DNA of 64,000 nt from Nematostella vectensis (GCF_932526225.1 NC_064046.1:6931219-6995218); one strand, 5' to 3'; counted from the stretch's first letter, positions 33,006-44,700 are shown. The notes: generated from the letters alone by a model not told the origin. Translations and numbers: made by a program.

Positions 33006-33281
33006 TCAAAAGAAGTCCTCCCGTCTAATCATTACATGTGCATCTGCTTTGTTACTTGCTCGCGCACTTGCTGTTCGGCCACGTACCTTTCCTCGTGTAA
33101 TACCACCACGTGTGCGTATTCCTCGACGCGTTACACGTGGCGTTCCTCGTGTGATACCGCCACGGGTGCGTACTGCCCGTGTTCCCCGCGTGGAAGCGGA
33201 GCTTCCTGCTCGTGTCTCTCCTAATCTTACGATTTCGCGCTGGATTTCATATTGACGTCGTCGTGTAAGAGGCATCGTCAA
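33006..33281 (-). CDS. Arginine-rich small protein, possible core/DNA-condensing protein
   Basis: A 91-codon intact frame starting just before the ATPase stop, in another frame. Residues 40-72 hold two copies of RTRGGITRG within an Arg/Gly/Thr-rich stretch, and the protein is strongly basic overall. Its position after the ATPase and its composition are compatible with a virion core protein that coats DNA, like the basic core proteins of adenoviruses. There is no homology I can name, so the function is an inference from composition and context. Confidence 0.4.
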   Translation of the reverse strand: MTMPLTRRRQYEIQREIVRLGETRAGSSASTRGTRAVRTRGGITRGTPRVTRRGIRTRGGITRGKVRGRTASARASNKADAHVMIRREDFF

Positions 33282-33915
33282 TTGAATAGCGTGGTGATTT
33301 GTTCACATCTAATTTTACGCTTTTGGGTGTATACGTACACGGGACATTGGTTGGGTAAGATGTGAGAATGAAGGAGGTAGGCGTCAGGGTTTTTTGATGA
33401 AAACCCACCAACAAGTAGCCATGAGATTCTTGCGTGGCTTGCCGGTACGCATCTATCACGTAATTTAACTGTCCTGGAAACGCTTGGTGTGCTAGCATAC
33501 GTACTCCTAGTTGGTTCCTCGGGTCTTTGAACAATACAAAGTAATAACCGTTGATCAAAGCGGTACGTGATTTTCATCCAGGAAAAAAATTATGAGACAA
33601 AAAAGGGTAGTGATATCATGGTGATGAGATTCTTGGGTGAATACTTTCACTACTCGATCGATTTGATACACCAGGTCATCCATGATAAGTAAGCCGGGGT
33701 ATCGTGTTTTCCAAATGAGTCCGTGATAGAGTCGGGTAAACTTTGATGAAATTCTACACTCAGTTGTATCGAGTCAAATAAGGGTTGCCATTCTCCGTAA
33801 CAATAGACGATTTTACGAAATTGTTTGTTGCAACAAGGCATGGGTCCAGGTAGTTTTGCCCGATTGACTAGGTCCCACTACCATGACGGTACATATTTTA
33901 GGGCGTACTAAATGT
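33247..33915 (-). pseudogene. FtsK/HerA-type (A32-like) genome-packaging ATPase, frameshifted
   Basis: Would pump DNA into the capsid. The Walker A motif GPSQSGKT reads at 33855-33878. After a frameshift comes YCYGEWQPLFD with VEFHQSLPD (about 33740-33800). After another comes the Walker B motif LLIMDDLV (about 33665-33690) and a segment HHDITTLF. The C-terminal third is open from 33558 (GYYFVLFKDPRNQLGVRMLA, then GYLLVGFHQKT) to 33247. These blocks appear in the usual order of Polinton and adintovirus ATPases. At least three frame changes make it non-functional. Confidence 0.85.
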
Positions 33916-34059
33916 TGCTGGGTACAGCACACTGACGTCAAGGGCAATTCGAAATACGACGTTGTCCTTCAACGTAATAGTTGTTGTGACAAGGCTGTCA
34001 TGTGAAACGTGTCGTGTCATTCCAATCGGAGTGAGTGCTGAACATGAATGTAATTTCTT

Positions 34060-34436
34060 CAAAGGGTTTGTTACGAGTACGGTGCCACAAGAAAATCAAA
34101 AAGTACTGTCCACACACAGTTTAAAGTTTGGAGACGCCGTGGATTCGTCACGAGTCGAGTCTACCATGCTCTGTCCATACCCTTGTTGTGGGAAACCAAA
34201 ACTATCCCACCATTCACATTGGTGTGGAGTTGAGTAGACAGCTAACCAATGGCTTCCGGTTTGTTGCTAGGAACCACATTCACAATGCACGCTGCGCATC
34301 CGTTACCACCTTCAGGGATGAAGGTAGGCAAACGGTCAGAGGGGAAAATCCCTTCGTACACAGGTTTTATGTGAGGTTCGCTGCATGACATGGCTTTCAA
34401 TTCTTCGGTCCTCATTGCGTCTAGTCTAATATTCAT
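34060..34436 (-). pseudogene. Adenain-like cysteine protease, frameshifted
   Basis: A capsid-maturation protease of the adenovirus/Ulp1 fold. The frame starts at 34436, overlapping the capsid frame by 11 bases, with IKPVYEGIFPSDRLP and ACIVNVVPSNKPE. A one-base shift at about 34245 then leads to HWLAVY with the catalytic His, followed by WWDSFGFPQQG with the acidic residue. After another shift near 34110 comes VCGQYF with the catalytic Cys and the Gln-containing oxyanion segment, then FLWHRTRNKPF. All three active-site residues are recognisable but sit in different frames. Confidence 0.8.
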
Positions 34437-34740
34437 TCTTGATTGTTCTTCCCCATCCGCGGTCCATTTTTTCCAAACAAGAGGAAACGTCGTCTTTTTT
34501 TTTATTTTGAATGTCGTACATCACGTTGCGCTTGGGGTCTTTTTCCATGTTTTTGTTGAATTCTCCGTGCAGCACCACTGTGAACACCTTGTCGGTGGCT
34601 TGACTGAAGCCTAACTCGAGTGCCATCACTCCTTTATACTAAGACTGGAAGTACCCGGGAATGCACCTGTGAAGGCAAAGGGGAATAATTCTTCACGTGT
34701 GATGTTCAGTCCTCTTCCGCGATACGGGCCACACACGTTG
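34426..34740 (-). pseudogene. Major capsid protein (double jelly-roll type), C-terminal remnant
   Basis: The open frame 34426-34629 begins ALELGFSQATDKVFTVVLHG and continues EFNKNMEKDPKRNVMYD. This fits the conserved last beta strands and RNV-D tail of Polinton/adintovirus capsid proteins. Upstream to 34740, in a nearby frame, lies GLNITREELFPFAFTG, compatible with the preceding strand. A stop and frame change near 34632 separates them. Most of the capsid gene is missing; beyond 34740 a minisatellite takes over. The family call is from remembered patterns, so moderate. Confidence 0.6.
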
Positions 34741-34789
34741 TCGAACAGCAAGTAGTAATATAGGTAGGTTTAGTTGACCATTTGCCTTC

Positions 34790-34950
34790 CGAATTTTGCC
34801 GTCCCACCGGCTGAATTGGCCGTCGCAACTGGACTATACGACGGCCGTCTGAATAGAATAGCCATCGGGACTGAATAGCCGTCGGAACTAAATGGCCGTC
34901 GGAACTGAATGGCCATTGGAATAGAACACCATCCGAATTGAATAAATAAT
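34790..34950. repeat. Minisatellite, about 18-19 bp unit
   Basis: Repeats of the form GGCCGTCGGAACTGAAT with variants, about eight units, ending near 34950. It gives open minus-strand frames with SDGHLVP-like repeats that I do not treat as genes. It borders the capsid remnant. Confidence 0.8.
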
Positions 34951-35164
34951 ATTCCCAACAAACGTTATGAGCAATACCCAAATTAACCTTTAGATATAGG
35001 GATAACTCGTAGTGGGTCGTTCTGCTTTTTAGTCAAAGATAATATTCTCAAAGACAACTCGAAGACAAAGTCTCCTTTTTTTATGCGACGAAGTGGAGGA
35101 AGTAGAGAAAAAGAAGTGCTGAATATATTAACGAACGTTGTTATTGTTTATTATCTTAGCCACC

Positions 35165-35422
35165 ATGTCCACGGTGAATAGAAAGGGGAAAGACACGTCC
35201 AGCGCTCTGTTTTCTACTTTTAAATATATAAAGTCGTTTGTTGACTGTTTTTTTGTTTTCGGTCTTGTCATCTCAATATTCGATCTTGTTATGCTTAATG
35301 TGTGGTGTTGGATCGCGGGGTCACGCAAAGAGCGTAAAAAAATCGTAATTTTAACAGGTCTCATAGCTTGTACGTTCACCGGCGGAATGACAATAAATAA
35401 ATTAATGAAGTACCGTAAATGA
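35165..35422 (+). CDS. Hypothetical small membrane protein, 85 codons
   Basis: An ATG in a good start context (CACCATGTCC). Residues 1-20 are polar (STVNRKGKDTSS). Residues 28-52 and 62-78 are hydrophobic and could form two membrane helices (FVDCFFVFGLVISIFDLVML; KKIVILTGLIACTFTGGMTI), with a basic linker RKERKK between. The final codons and TGA fall in the terminal repeat of the MITE at 35411, so the original C-terminus may have been altered. Family not recognised; it could be chance. Confidence 0.3.
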   Translation: MSTVNRKGKDTSSALFSTFKYIKSFVDCFFVFGLVISIFDLVMLNVWCWIAGSRKERKKIVILTGLIACTFTGGMTINKLMKYRK

Positions 35423-36165
35423 CCTAATAAACTCCCGGGGCGTTTATTAAATTTCGATGGTCCGAGGGGGAGGGTTCATTAGATAGGAGGCGTTTATTAG
35501 AGAGGGGCGTTCTTTACAAACTTTGAAAATATTGTAACAAATCCAACAGGCCTGTGACCAAAATAAAAATTTTACCCAGGCAAAGTTAGCCACTATATGA
35601 TAAATCCAACAAAAGCAGGTGTTTTATCTCATAATTTAAAATTGTGAAAGACTAAAACACTAATCATCATGCTGGCTACGGCGCTGCCGGTTCTAGTCTC
35701 AGCCAGCATCATTTCAAATTATAGCCTGCGTAGCAAGCGTTTACCGTGCGACGAATACAAAGATTTAACGGTGCAAGTATGCGGAAACGAGAAGTAGGCC
35801 TTGTTATTCCTGGACGCTACACTGCGAAGACAAAACGAAATAAAATTGCAGACATCCTAAGACATCAGGAACGTTAGAGAGCGGTGCCCTCATGAACTTG
35901 ACATATATTGAACAAGACCCTACTCGCTTAACAGTGTTGATTAAGGAAGATGGCAATTAAATCACCACTTATATTTCCGGAATTCCTATGTCGTTTGTTT
36001 TTAAGTTGGCAGGGAGCGGGGGAGGGAAGGGGGAGTTTAATAGAGGGGGGGGGGGGGGGGGCGTTTATTAGAGGGGCGTTCATTGCAAACTTGTAAGCTA
36101 AGGGGGCGTTCATTAGATCAGAGGCGTTCTTTAGATAGGGGGCGTTTATAAGGTTATTTACGGTA
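35411..36165. mobile_element. MITE with TACCGTAAATxACC ends (Tc1/mariner-like)
   Basis: The left end TACCGTAAATGACCTAATAAAC is inverted at the right end as GGTTATTTACGGTA, giving TA at both outer edges as in Tc1/mariner insertions. Inner arms repeat GGGGCGTTTATTAGA and GGCGTTCxTTAGAT several times near both ends. About 755 bp, no transposase, and a 17-base G-run at 36044-36060. Confidence 0.7.
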
Positions 36166-36753
36166 AGTAAGTTAGACCTTTTTGCTTCCATTTCCGATCA
36201 TTTGGGTCCATGGATAATTCTTTTTTTTTTTTTTACGTCTGGGTGGCTACTAAAAACAACATCCTCACACCAAGGTGTATTTGGTATATTGTCGTTTTGT
36301 ATTGTTGAATGTTTCCCGAATGTTTTCAATCTTTTACATTTTTGTAGCTACTGCTCATGTGCGAGTAGCTACTATGTCATAACGCCAATCTCGTTCCCAG
36401 AGCCCACATACTTTTGTGCCAGAGGCAAGGTACAGGGCTCTGGGATAATCATTTTTTCGGATGATTCTTATTGGCGAGTTTGCTTCACAGAGCATGCGAA
36501 AGGGAAACGGAAGTGTGTAGAACAATAGAACAGCTCCACGAAGCCTGTCATACATTCTAGTAAATTCCCTGTTTTGAAAATAAAATGGCTGAGAAAACTT
36601 CCTTAAAGCCAGCGGACCCATTTAAAACTAAACTTTATCGTTGCTGCCACAAACTTTTATTACCACATGCTAATCATTTGTGTCTTTTGGGGTCTTACAA
36701 CAGAGAGGGAGAAGCGTGCGAAATCTAGTATGTGAATGTGGAATCATGTCATG
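36166..36753. other. No recognisable gene
   Basis: Sequence between the MITE and the 34-bp satellite. Short frames only. A poly-T run at 36220-36233. Confidence 0.4.
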
Positions 36754-38700
36754 ATCCGGAGTAACAGTTTGTAGAGGCATATGGTGTGTCCGTAGTAACA
36801 GTATGTAAAGGCATATGGTGTGTCCGTAGTAACAGTATGTAAAGGCATATGTTGTGTCCGTAGTAACAGTATGTAAAGGCATATGTTGTGTCCGTAGTAA
36901 CAGTATGTAAAGGCATATGTTGTGTCTGGAGTAACAGCATGAAAAGGCATATGGTGTGTCCGGAGTAACAGCATGTAAAGGCATATGTTGTGTCCGTAGT
37001 AACAGTATGTAAAGGCATATGGTGTGTCTGGAGTAACAGTATGTAAAGGCATATGGTGTGTCCGTAGTAACAGTATGTAAAGGCATATGGTGTGTCCGTA
37101 GTAACAGTATGTAAAGGCATATGGTGTGTCCGTAGTAACAGTATGTAAAGGCATATGGTGTGTCCGGAGTAACAGCATGTAAAGGCATATGGTGTGTCCG
37201 TAGTAACAGTATGTAAAGGCATATGTTGTGCCCGTAGTAACAGTATGTAAAGGCATATGGTGTGTCCGGAGTAACAGCATGTAAAGGCATATGTTGTGCC
37301 CGTAGTAACAGTATGAAAAGGCATATGTTGTGTCCGTAGTAACAGTATGTAAAGGCATATGGTGTGTCTGGAGTAACAGTATGTAAAGGCATATGGTGTG
37401 TCCGGAGTAACAGCATGTAAAGGCATATGGTGTGTCCGTAGTAACAGCATGTAAAGGCATATGTTGTGCCCGTAGTAACAGTATGAAAAGGCATATGTTG
37501 TGTCCGTAGTAACAGTATGTAAAGGCATATGTTGTGCCCGTAGTAACAGTATGTAAAGGCATATGTTGTGCCCGTAGTAACAGTATGTAAAGGCATATGG
37601 TGTGTCCGGAGTAACAGCATGTAAAGGCATATGTTGTGCCCGTAGTAACAGTATGAAAAGGCATATGTTGTGTCCGTAGTAACAGTATGTAAAGGCATAT
37701 GGTGTGTCTGGAGTAACAGTATGTAAAGGCATATGGTGTGTCCGGAGTAACAGCATGTAAAGGCATATGGTGTGTCCGTAGTAACAGCATGTAAAGGCAT
37801 ATGTTGTGCCCGTAGTAACAGTATGAAAAGGCATATGGTGTGTCCGTAGTAACAGTATGTAAAGGCATATGTTGTGCCCGTAGTAACAGTATGTAAAGGC
37901 ATATGGTGTGTCCGGAGTAACAGCATGTAAAGGCATATGTTGTGCCCGTAGTAACAGTATGAAAAGGCATATGTTGTGTCCGTAGTAACAGTATGTAAAG
38001 GCATATGGTGTGTCTGGAGTAACAGTATGAAAAGGCATATGTTGTGTCCGGAGTAACAGCATGTAAAGGCATATGTTGTGCCCGTAGTAACAGTATGAAA
38101 AGGCATATGTTGTGTCCGTAGTAACAGTATGTAAAGGCATATGGTGTGTCTGGAGTAACAGTATGTAAAGGCATATGGTGTGTCCGGAGTAACAGCATGT
38201 AAAGGCATATGGTGTGTCCGTAGTAACAGTATGTAAAGGCATATGTTGTGCCCGTAGTAACAGTATGTAAAGGCATATGGTGTGTCCGTAGTAACAGTAT
38301 GTAAAGGCATATGTTGTGTCCGTAGTAACAGTATGAAAAGGCATATGTTGTGTCCGTAGTAACAGTATGTAAAGGCATATGTTGTGTCCGTAGTAACAGT
38401 ATGTAAGGCATATGTTGTGTCCGTAGTAACAGTATGAAAAGGCATATGTTGTGTCCGTAGTAACAGTATGTAAAGGCATATGTTGTGTCTGGAGTAACAG
38501 TATGTAAAGGCATATGTTGTGTCCGTAGTAACAGTATGTAAAGGCATATGTTGTGTCCGTAGTAACTGTTACTCCAGACACACCATATGCCTTTACATAC
38601 TGTTACTCCGGGCACAACATATGCCTTTACATACTGTTACTCCGGGCACAACATATGCCTTTACACACTGTTACTGTTACATGTAAAGGCATATGGTGTG
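36754..38700. repeat. 34-bp satellite array with higher-order structure and terminal inversion
   Basis: About 53 head-to-tail units of the form TCCGTAGTAACAGTATGTAA plus AGGCATATGGTGTG. Variable sites (TCCG/CCCG/TCTG, TAG/GAG, GTATG/GCATG, TGTA/TGAA, GGTG/GTTG) recur in register: the GAAAAGG variant appears at 37311, 37481, 37651 and 37821, exactly 170 bp (five units) apart, and the full pattern repeats at about ten units. At 38567 the array flips: about three units are inverted to 38675, then it flips back for a partial unit. Confidence 0.95.
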
Positions 38701-38723
38701 TCAGAGATGCATTTCTTATCGCC

Positions 38724-41700
38724 CTATTGAGTTTTATTCTTCGTTTGCGTTCGACAGCAGCACGGGTAGATAAGTTTGAAGACAAGCCATATTACTATGG
38801 CAACAGACAACAGAACCACGCCCATGAAAAGCATGACATCAAGGAGAAAGTACTGGTACCAAGACAAGTGGACGGAGGCGGGGCGAAGATGTGTCAGTCT
38901 TCCGTGACGTAATGTGTATTCTATCCAATCAGCTCCCTCCTCCGTTGGTGATCGCTTGCGATCCTGCATAAGGCGGGAAATACGTGCAGCATTCTCTTTA
39001 AATCTAAAAGAAACGATAAAAAAATAAAGATTAGTATAAGAAAGAAACTCGAAATATGGTCAATGGCACTATTTTATAGTTTGTTTCCCAACGTTATAAT
39101 ATGTTTCCCACCGTTTTCAAGGGTAATACATTTCATGCGATAAAAGCATTTTTGGAATATCAAAACAATAAATGGACCCGATTAAAAAATCTCAGCTGAC
39201 GAATAAATTTATTTTACGAGTCTTCTACCCTTGTACTTACCCTCCAGGAAGTCCTTCGTACTTACCCTCCAGGAAGTCCTTCTTACTTACCCTCCAGGAA
39301 GTCCCTCGTACTTACCCTCCAGGAAGTCCTTCGTACTTACCCTCCAGGAATTCCCTCGTACTTACCCTCCAGGAAGTCCCTCTTACTTAACCTCTAGGAA
39401 GTCCCTGGAACTTAACCCCCAGGAAAACCCTCGTACTTACCCTCCAAGAAGTCTCTTGTACTTAGGAAGTCCCTCATACTTAACCTCCAGGAAGTCCCTC
39501 CTATTTACCCAGAGTCCAGGAAGTCCCAAAGTTTTTTAACCACCTTAAGAGGGGGTCCGGAAAAAGCGCCGGGTAAGGGTCCTGAATGTGAGGGGGGAAG
39601 GAGCTTTCCCTTTTATAGCGTGTTTAGGTGTCCTTAGTCAAAATCTTCACTCCTCTCCCCCTCAGGGTATCTAAAAACGTTCATCCAACAAACATAGTAC
39701 TTTCAATAGTATAGATACTAATATAATCATAAGTATATGTGATAATGATTTTTCTTTGCAGCTCGCGCCAACAATGGCAAACAATGCTGCGGGGTGAAAA
39801 CTGGCGCTTCACAGTTTATAATATATCTTTTTGACGTACCGTTTCTCATCGATAACTCGTCGTATAGTTCGATACAACTCATCAGCCGTCACCGTGTGAA
39901 TATCGACTGCTAGTCCCAGTCCCTTCTCTTCCATTAACACTGCATTGTCGGGTTGATCACCATATATGGGAACGCCCACCACAGGTATCCCGTGATAGCC
40001 AGACTCATACAAACTGTTTAGACCAAGATGCGACACAAACACGCGCGTTTTCTTATTTGCCAGGAGGTCATTCTGTGGGAGCCATTCAACTATTTTGATA
40101 TTATTGCTGAGATTGCTCGGAATGTATCCTGATTTCAATAAAAAAAAAGGTTATATATATGTATTTCTCGGATAAGATTAGTTTTTTGTTAACGACTGCA
40201 GGCAGGCAGGCAGGGATTTATATCGTGCTTAAAGGTAGGCGCCTTCTATGCCTTCGAGTCGAGCACACTGTATCTGCGCTCTCGGAATTTAGCTTTCCAG
40301 CTGCACGGAGGATGATAAGCTTTGCAAATTTCTTTTATTTATTCATTTCCCAAGTGAAAATGTGAGGGGTTATGCATATTCAACTAAGTTCCCCTTCTAT
40401 CAACCACACCTCTGCCCTATCCCACCATTTAGATTGTCAAGTAGCAAACATAACTTACCTCTTTGTCTCCAAAACACTGTCTCTTTGAGTCGGCCAAAAG
40501 CCTCGGCCATAACATCGACCTCCTTGTTAGCAATGGCGGCGACATTTGAACCGAACGATACAATGATCACGCCTTCTGAGTTGTCAACAAGCTGTTGAAA
40601 CTCTGGGGAGAGGGAGACTAGATGTCGAGGCTGGATGTTGACAGGACCTATCAGTATGTGACCTGTAGATAACGAGATAAGGTATGCATGGTGTTTGGGA
40701 TTTTCTTGTCATATTTTTGTCCATTTGGAGATCGAGTATTGGGTATCAGTTTTAAAAAAACTATTACAAAGTTCTATTCTAAAAGCGTTCTTTCTAAGCT
40801 CCTTTAAGGTATTTTAAAAACGCTTTTTCCATTAATAGAACCTGTTTGCTAGTGTGTGCACACTTAGCCCAGGAAAATTACAATTTGTTTTGATGTTCAG
40901 ATAAAATGCCGACGAACATACTAAAAGTATCAAAGAATCCCATACGTAGATACCAGATAATAGCTCCAGAAACGTTATCTTTTGGTGTCCATTTTTGTGT
41001 TATTAATGAGCCATTGCGAATAAAAACTCAGTAATCTCGCAGTAATCTCTAGAAATACATCCATTTTTAGGAGGATACATACATACCACATAGAGGGAAT
41101 AATCTAAGCAATGTTTTGACCATTAAAAAAAAAAAATACATCGGTGACCACAATGATTTCCTTTGCAGCCATCCTTAAACTGACACTAAGAACGGCTTTA
41201 TGTAGGAGATCGCCGTAACAAGGGGGAGGAGAAGTTGTAATACAGTAAAAACCCGTGTATAAGACAGGGCTTCTGGAATTGCGCGCTTGTGCGGAGGCGC
41301 GTAATTTGGCTTTCTCCGCGTAATCCACAAATTTCCGCGTAATACCGCGTAATTTGGCTAAATTATAAAAGACAAAAAATTTAAGTGCACAGCTGATGTT
41401 TTTTTAGGGTTCTTACCTCTATTTCTCGTAAAAAAGACAGATATACTTCATAAGAATTTCGAAAACAAATAAAATGACTAGGCGTTCTTTGCTAAACCGC
41501 GAAGGCCTAGGACTAATAATAAAATACCTTTTTTAATTGGCTGGTGGCTAGGAGCCAATGAAAACTCGCCTAAGATATTTTCGCGCAAAAAATAAACCTT
41601 TTCAAGTTATTTCGTGCTTTCCTTCGGTACAAAATGTAGTTTGGGCGTAACAGTTGATATTCCGTGTAATTTAGCGTGTAATTCAGTAAAGAATCCCGCA

Positions 41701-44700
41701 AAATTTTGATTTTTAAAGAAAAATGTATAGCAAAATCCCGCGTAATTTAGCGCGTAATGATTGATTTTCCCCTTAGTTTAGCAAAGAATCATGCGTAATT
41801 TTGAGTTTTTTTCCGCGTAATTCCAGAACCCCTGATAAGAACCTAGATTTTTTCAAGTCTGGCAAAACAGATAATTACTAACAGTTAAGGAAAACAGGTT
41901 CTTATTAGGTTCTAAATTCTTTTTTTCCAAGTTGCTTTATCAACTTCATAATTACAGAAGTTTGAATGAATACATAGCCACTTTGCTATAATAAAGATAT
42001 CTAAATGTATATAAATAAAAATAATTAATTAATTAATTAATATATAAATTTATAAATAAACAAAATATGTATGTTATATATGAAATCTTTACTTTATGGA
42101 AGAGCCTTTTAAATTTTTTGGCTAAGTAGGTTCTTATATTTTGGAATATTAAAATCCTAAATTTCTGCCTATAGGTTCTTACATGCATGTATTTTTTTCT
42201 ATAAGATCCCTTCAAAAAGTATTTTTGGTATCATAAAAAATTATAGCTAATAAAGATGAGATTGAAATACAATAATTCATTAAGGTCCCTTCATTTGGAA
42301 ATGTAATCATATGGACTTCTTAATGACCTACAAATTTATTCGTACAACGCTTTCCACTTATCAGAACAGGTGCACTTGTCAAGGCTATTTATATCAGGCT
42401 AATTACAATGTTAAAGTGCAAGCTTGGATCTTTTGTTTAGCGTTGCAAGGTACAGCCTACAGATAATGAAGTATTTTTCTATTGATGATCGCCAATATGA
42501 TGTAGATTCTATGTTGTTATTTTTTAACTTCCATATACAAGGCATTTTTTTTATATTATTGCGTCCATGCAAGTATCACTTAAATTTTCTTACCTGGTAG
42601 AGTAGGGAAGGCATAGTCCAAAACTGGGTCTGCCAGGAACAGCGTTATCTCTGCCTTACCAAAACTTTCAGCAAAACTTGATCCAGGATTTATATTATAT
42701 CTTTGCTTTATGTCATCATAGTTTGGAAACACCACTAACCTCACCATTATTTGACCAGCAATGTAAATAAGAGTGTTTTTAACTCGTTGTAAGAAGTTCA
42801 TTTTAGCTGTGTTTCCTGACATCATTAGAGGGACGTAAGATGGAAATGATGGTCCATGGAAATGGTAGATCAAAGGAATCCTTGGGGTTCCTGGACAATA
42901 GTCCACTCGGGTTAAGTTCAAGTACTCGGCAAGAACTGCACCACAAGGCATTGAGCAGTCCGTAATTATCAGGTCAAACTTTTTCAATGGGTCTATGACA
43001 TCAGTAGAGTTTAAAGTTGCTTCACAGAACAACTTTAAAGCTGCTCCCATGCCTGTTTTACTGGATAATTCACTGATAATACCATTGTTTATGGTGCGAG
43101 ATACCATTTCTTCAAAATAGTTCTTTTCTACTGGTACTTGGTAAACAGCATGAGTGACTCCCTCTGTCGGCTTGATCTTTCGTATTGAGCTAACTAGTAG
43201 GGTTACCTATGGAGATACAGAAAAAAATCAGTTAGGGGAGACTTCCTTGAAAAGCTGCCAGGGGTAACTGAGGGTAAAATAAATTAATTTAAATGCTTAC
43301 ATGCTAGGTATACTTATCGATACTTATATTGTACTTCGCATGCGGTGACGTGATTTACAGCTCGCCACCACTACTGGTTAACTTATCCCTTGTTTGTTGA
43401 GCAATTCCACATGAGAAACCAAAAAATGGAAATTTCAAAACTCACATTCCTGAATAGAATTTTTCACATTTGTACTCTCTTATGTCTAGTGTTTATGAAA
43501 TCAACATTTTTCCCTGATGCACATTCAGGGGGGGGCACCAAACAACTAGACCGCCAAAGGTTTATTGATTTGGAAAAAAAGCCACTATGTGGAATTCTTT
43601 TTATAACACTCAACATTACAATCATAAACCATGATTCTATTCATATGATTTACATCCATACATGTAACTCTTTTAAAAAGTATAACAAAAAATAGTTACA
43701 CAGAAAATAGTTTTAATTTGGGGTTCTGAGTTTTGTTACAGACGTTACATGTGATTACTCACAAAACAAGGTTTTATTTAAAGAAATGAAAAAGTCCATT
43801 AATAAGAAAAAAAAATGATGTTACAGACATTACACTAGAGCATTACAGACGTTGTACATCTGGTTGCATTACAGACTTAATGCCTTTTGTTGAACAAGAA
43901 AAACACTAAATATTTATTGTTTGATACATCACTCCAATCTCTCAAAATTATCTGTCAAGGACATATTGCAAAATTTAGGGTGTGAAAGCAGTTCACAAAT
44001 TACTGTGTATTATTTGCTACATTTATGCATTATTACTTCCATAAAAGAAAATAAAAGAAATTGTTAATGAGTAATCTTATGAGACTGGTTCTGAGATACA
44101 AAAGCAAAAACAAGTGATTACCTTCTTCAAAATATAACTATGCAAAAAAAATATATTAGAAAACAATTCTTGATGTTTAGGCTGAAAATTTATAGTAAAA
44201 TAAGAAAAAAATTCTTAAAAGCCGGATATAGTTTGTTTGATAAATAAGAGAGGATTAATACTTATTTTGGAACTAAAATTTAGACATAGGCAAATAGTTT
44301 GGTTTTATCAACTGCATGAAATTGTCTTATTTGGGCTCCCTGTGGTTTTAAAACAATTATATTTAGCTGGATCTATAGATAAAAACAGCAAATTTGCCAG
44401 TAGCTAAAAGAGAAAGTTGCCAAAAGATATATAAAATGCAATAATATTATCAAAAAGTTAATTACAGATTTACATTTTCACACGTGTAACATCTGTAACA
44501 AAACATGTAACGTCTGTAACAGAACGTTTTCCTTTATAAGTCAAGAACTATGGGTGCATTCTTGAAGGTCAACCTTTCATAGAAAACATCTAACATAAGA
44601 TTAATTACAAAAATAACACCCACATGATATTAGATTCACAGTGTTTTCAATAAAAAAAAGTTTTTGAAAAAAGCAGTTTTAATGATGTAACATCGGTAAA

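Larger units (their letters stand above)
33006..34740 (-). mobile_element. Adintovirus/Polinton-like morphogenetic gene fragment (third element)
   Basis: A minus-strand run, 5' to 3': capsid protein C-terminus, adenain-like protease, packaging ATPase, arginine-rich small protein. The capsid and protease frames overlap by 11 bases, and the ATPase and basic-protein frames by about 35, a packing seen in viral genomes. Sequence is unrelated at base level to copies A and B. No integrase or polymerase was found nearby. Frameshifts in the protease and ATPase show that it is a fossil. Polinton/adintovirus is favoured; a virophage-like origin is the alternative. Confidence 0.75.

Noticed and set aside
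33962..34388. Plus-strand frames opposite the protease
   Set aside because: The minus strand carries recognisable protease motifs with His, Asp and Cys; the plus-strand frames have none.
34706..34981. Minus-strand frames with SDGHLVP-like repeats
   Set aside because: Translation of the 18-19 bp minisatellite.
36670..38615. Three overlapping minus-strand frames of 610-625 codons
   Set aside because: All lie in the 34-bp satellite, whose unit has no stop in any frame on that strand; the products are the same 34-residue repeat in three phases.
36754..38700. CRISPR array (34-bp direct repeats)
   Set aside because: Units are directly adjacent with no spacers, and the setting is eukaryotic.
39172..39539. 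Plus-strand frames with YPPGSPSYLPSRKS repeats
   Set aside because: Translation of the 25-bp minisatellite inside a host intron.
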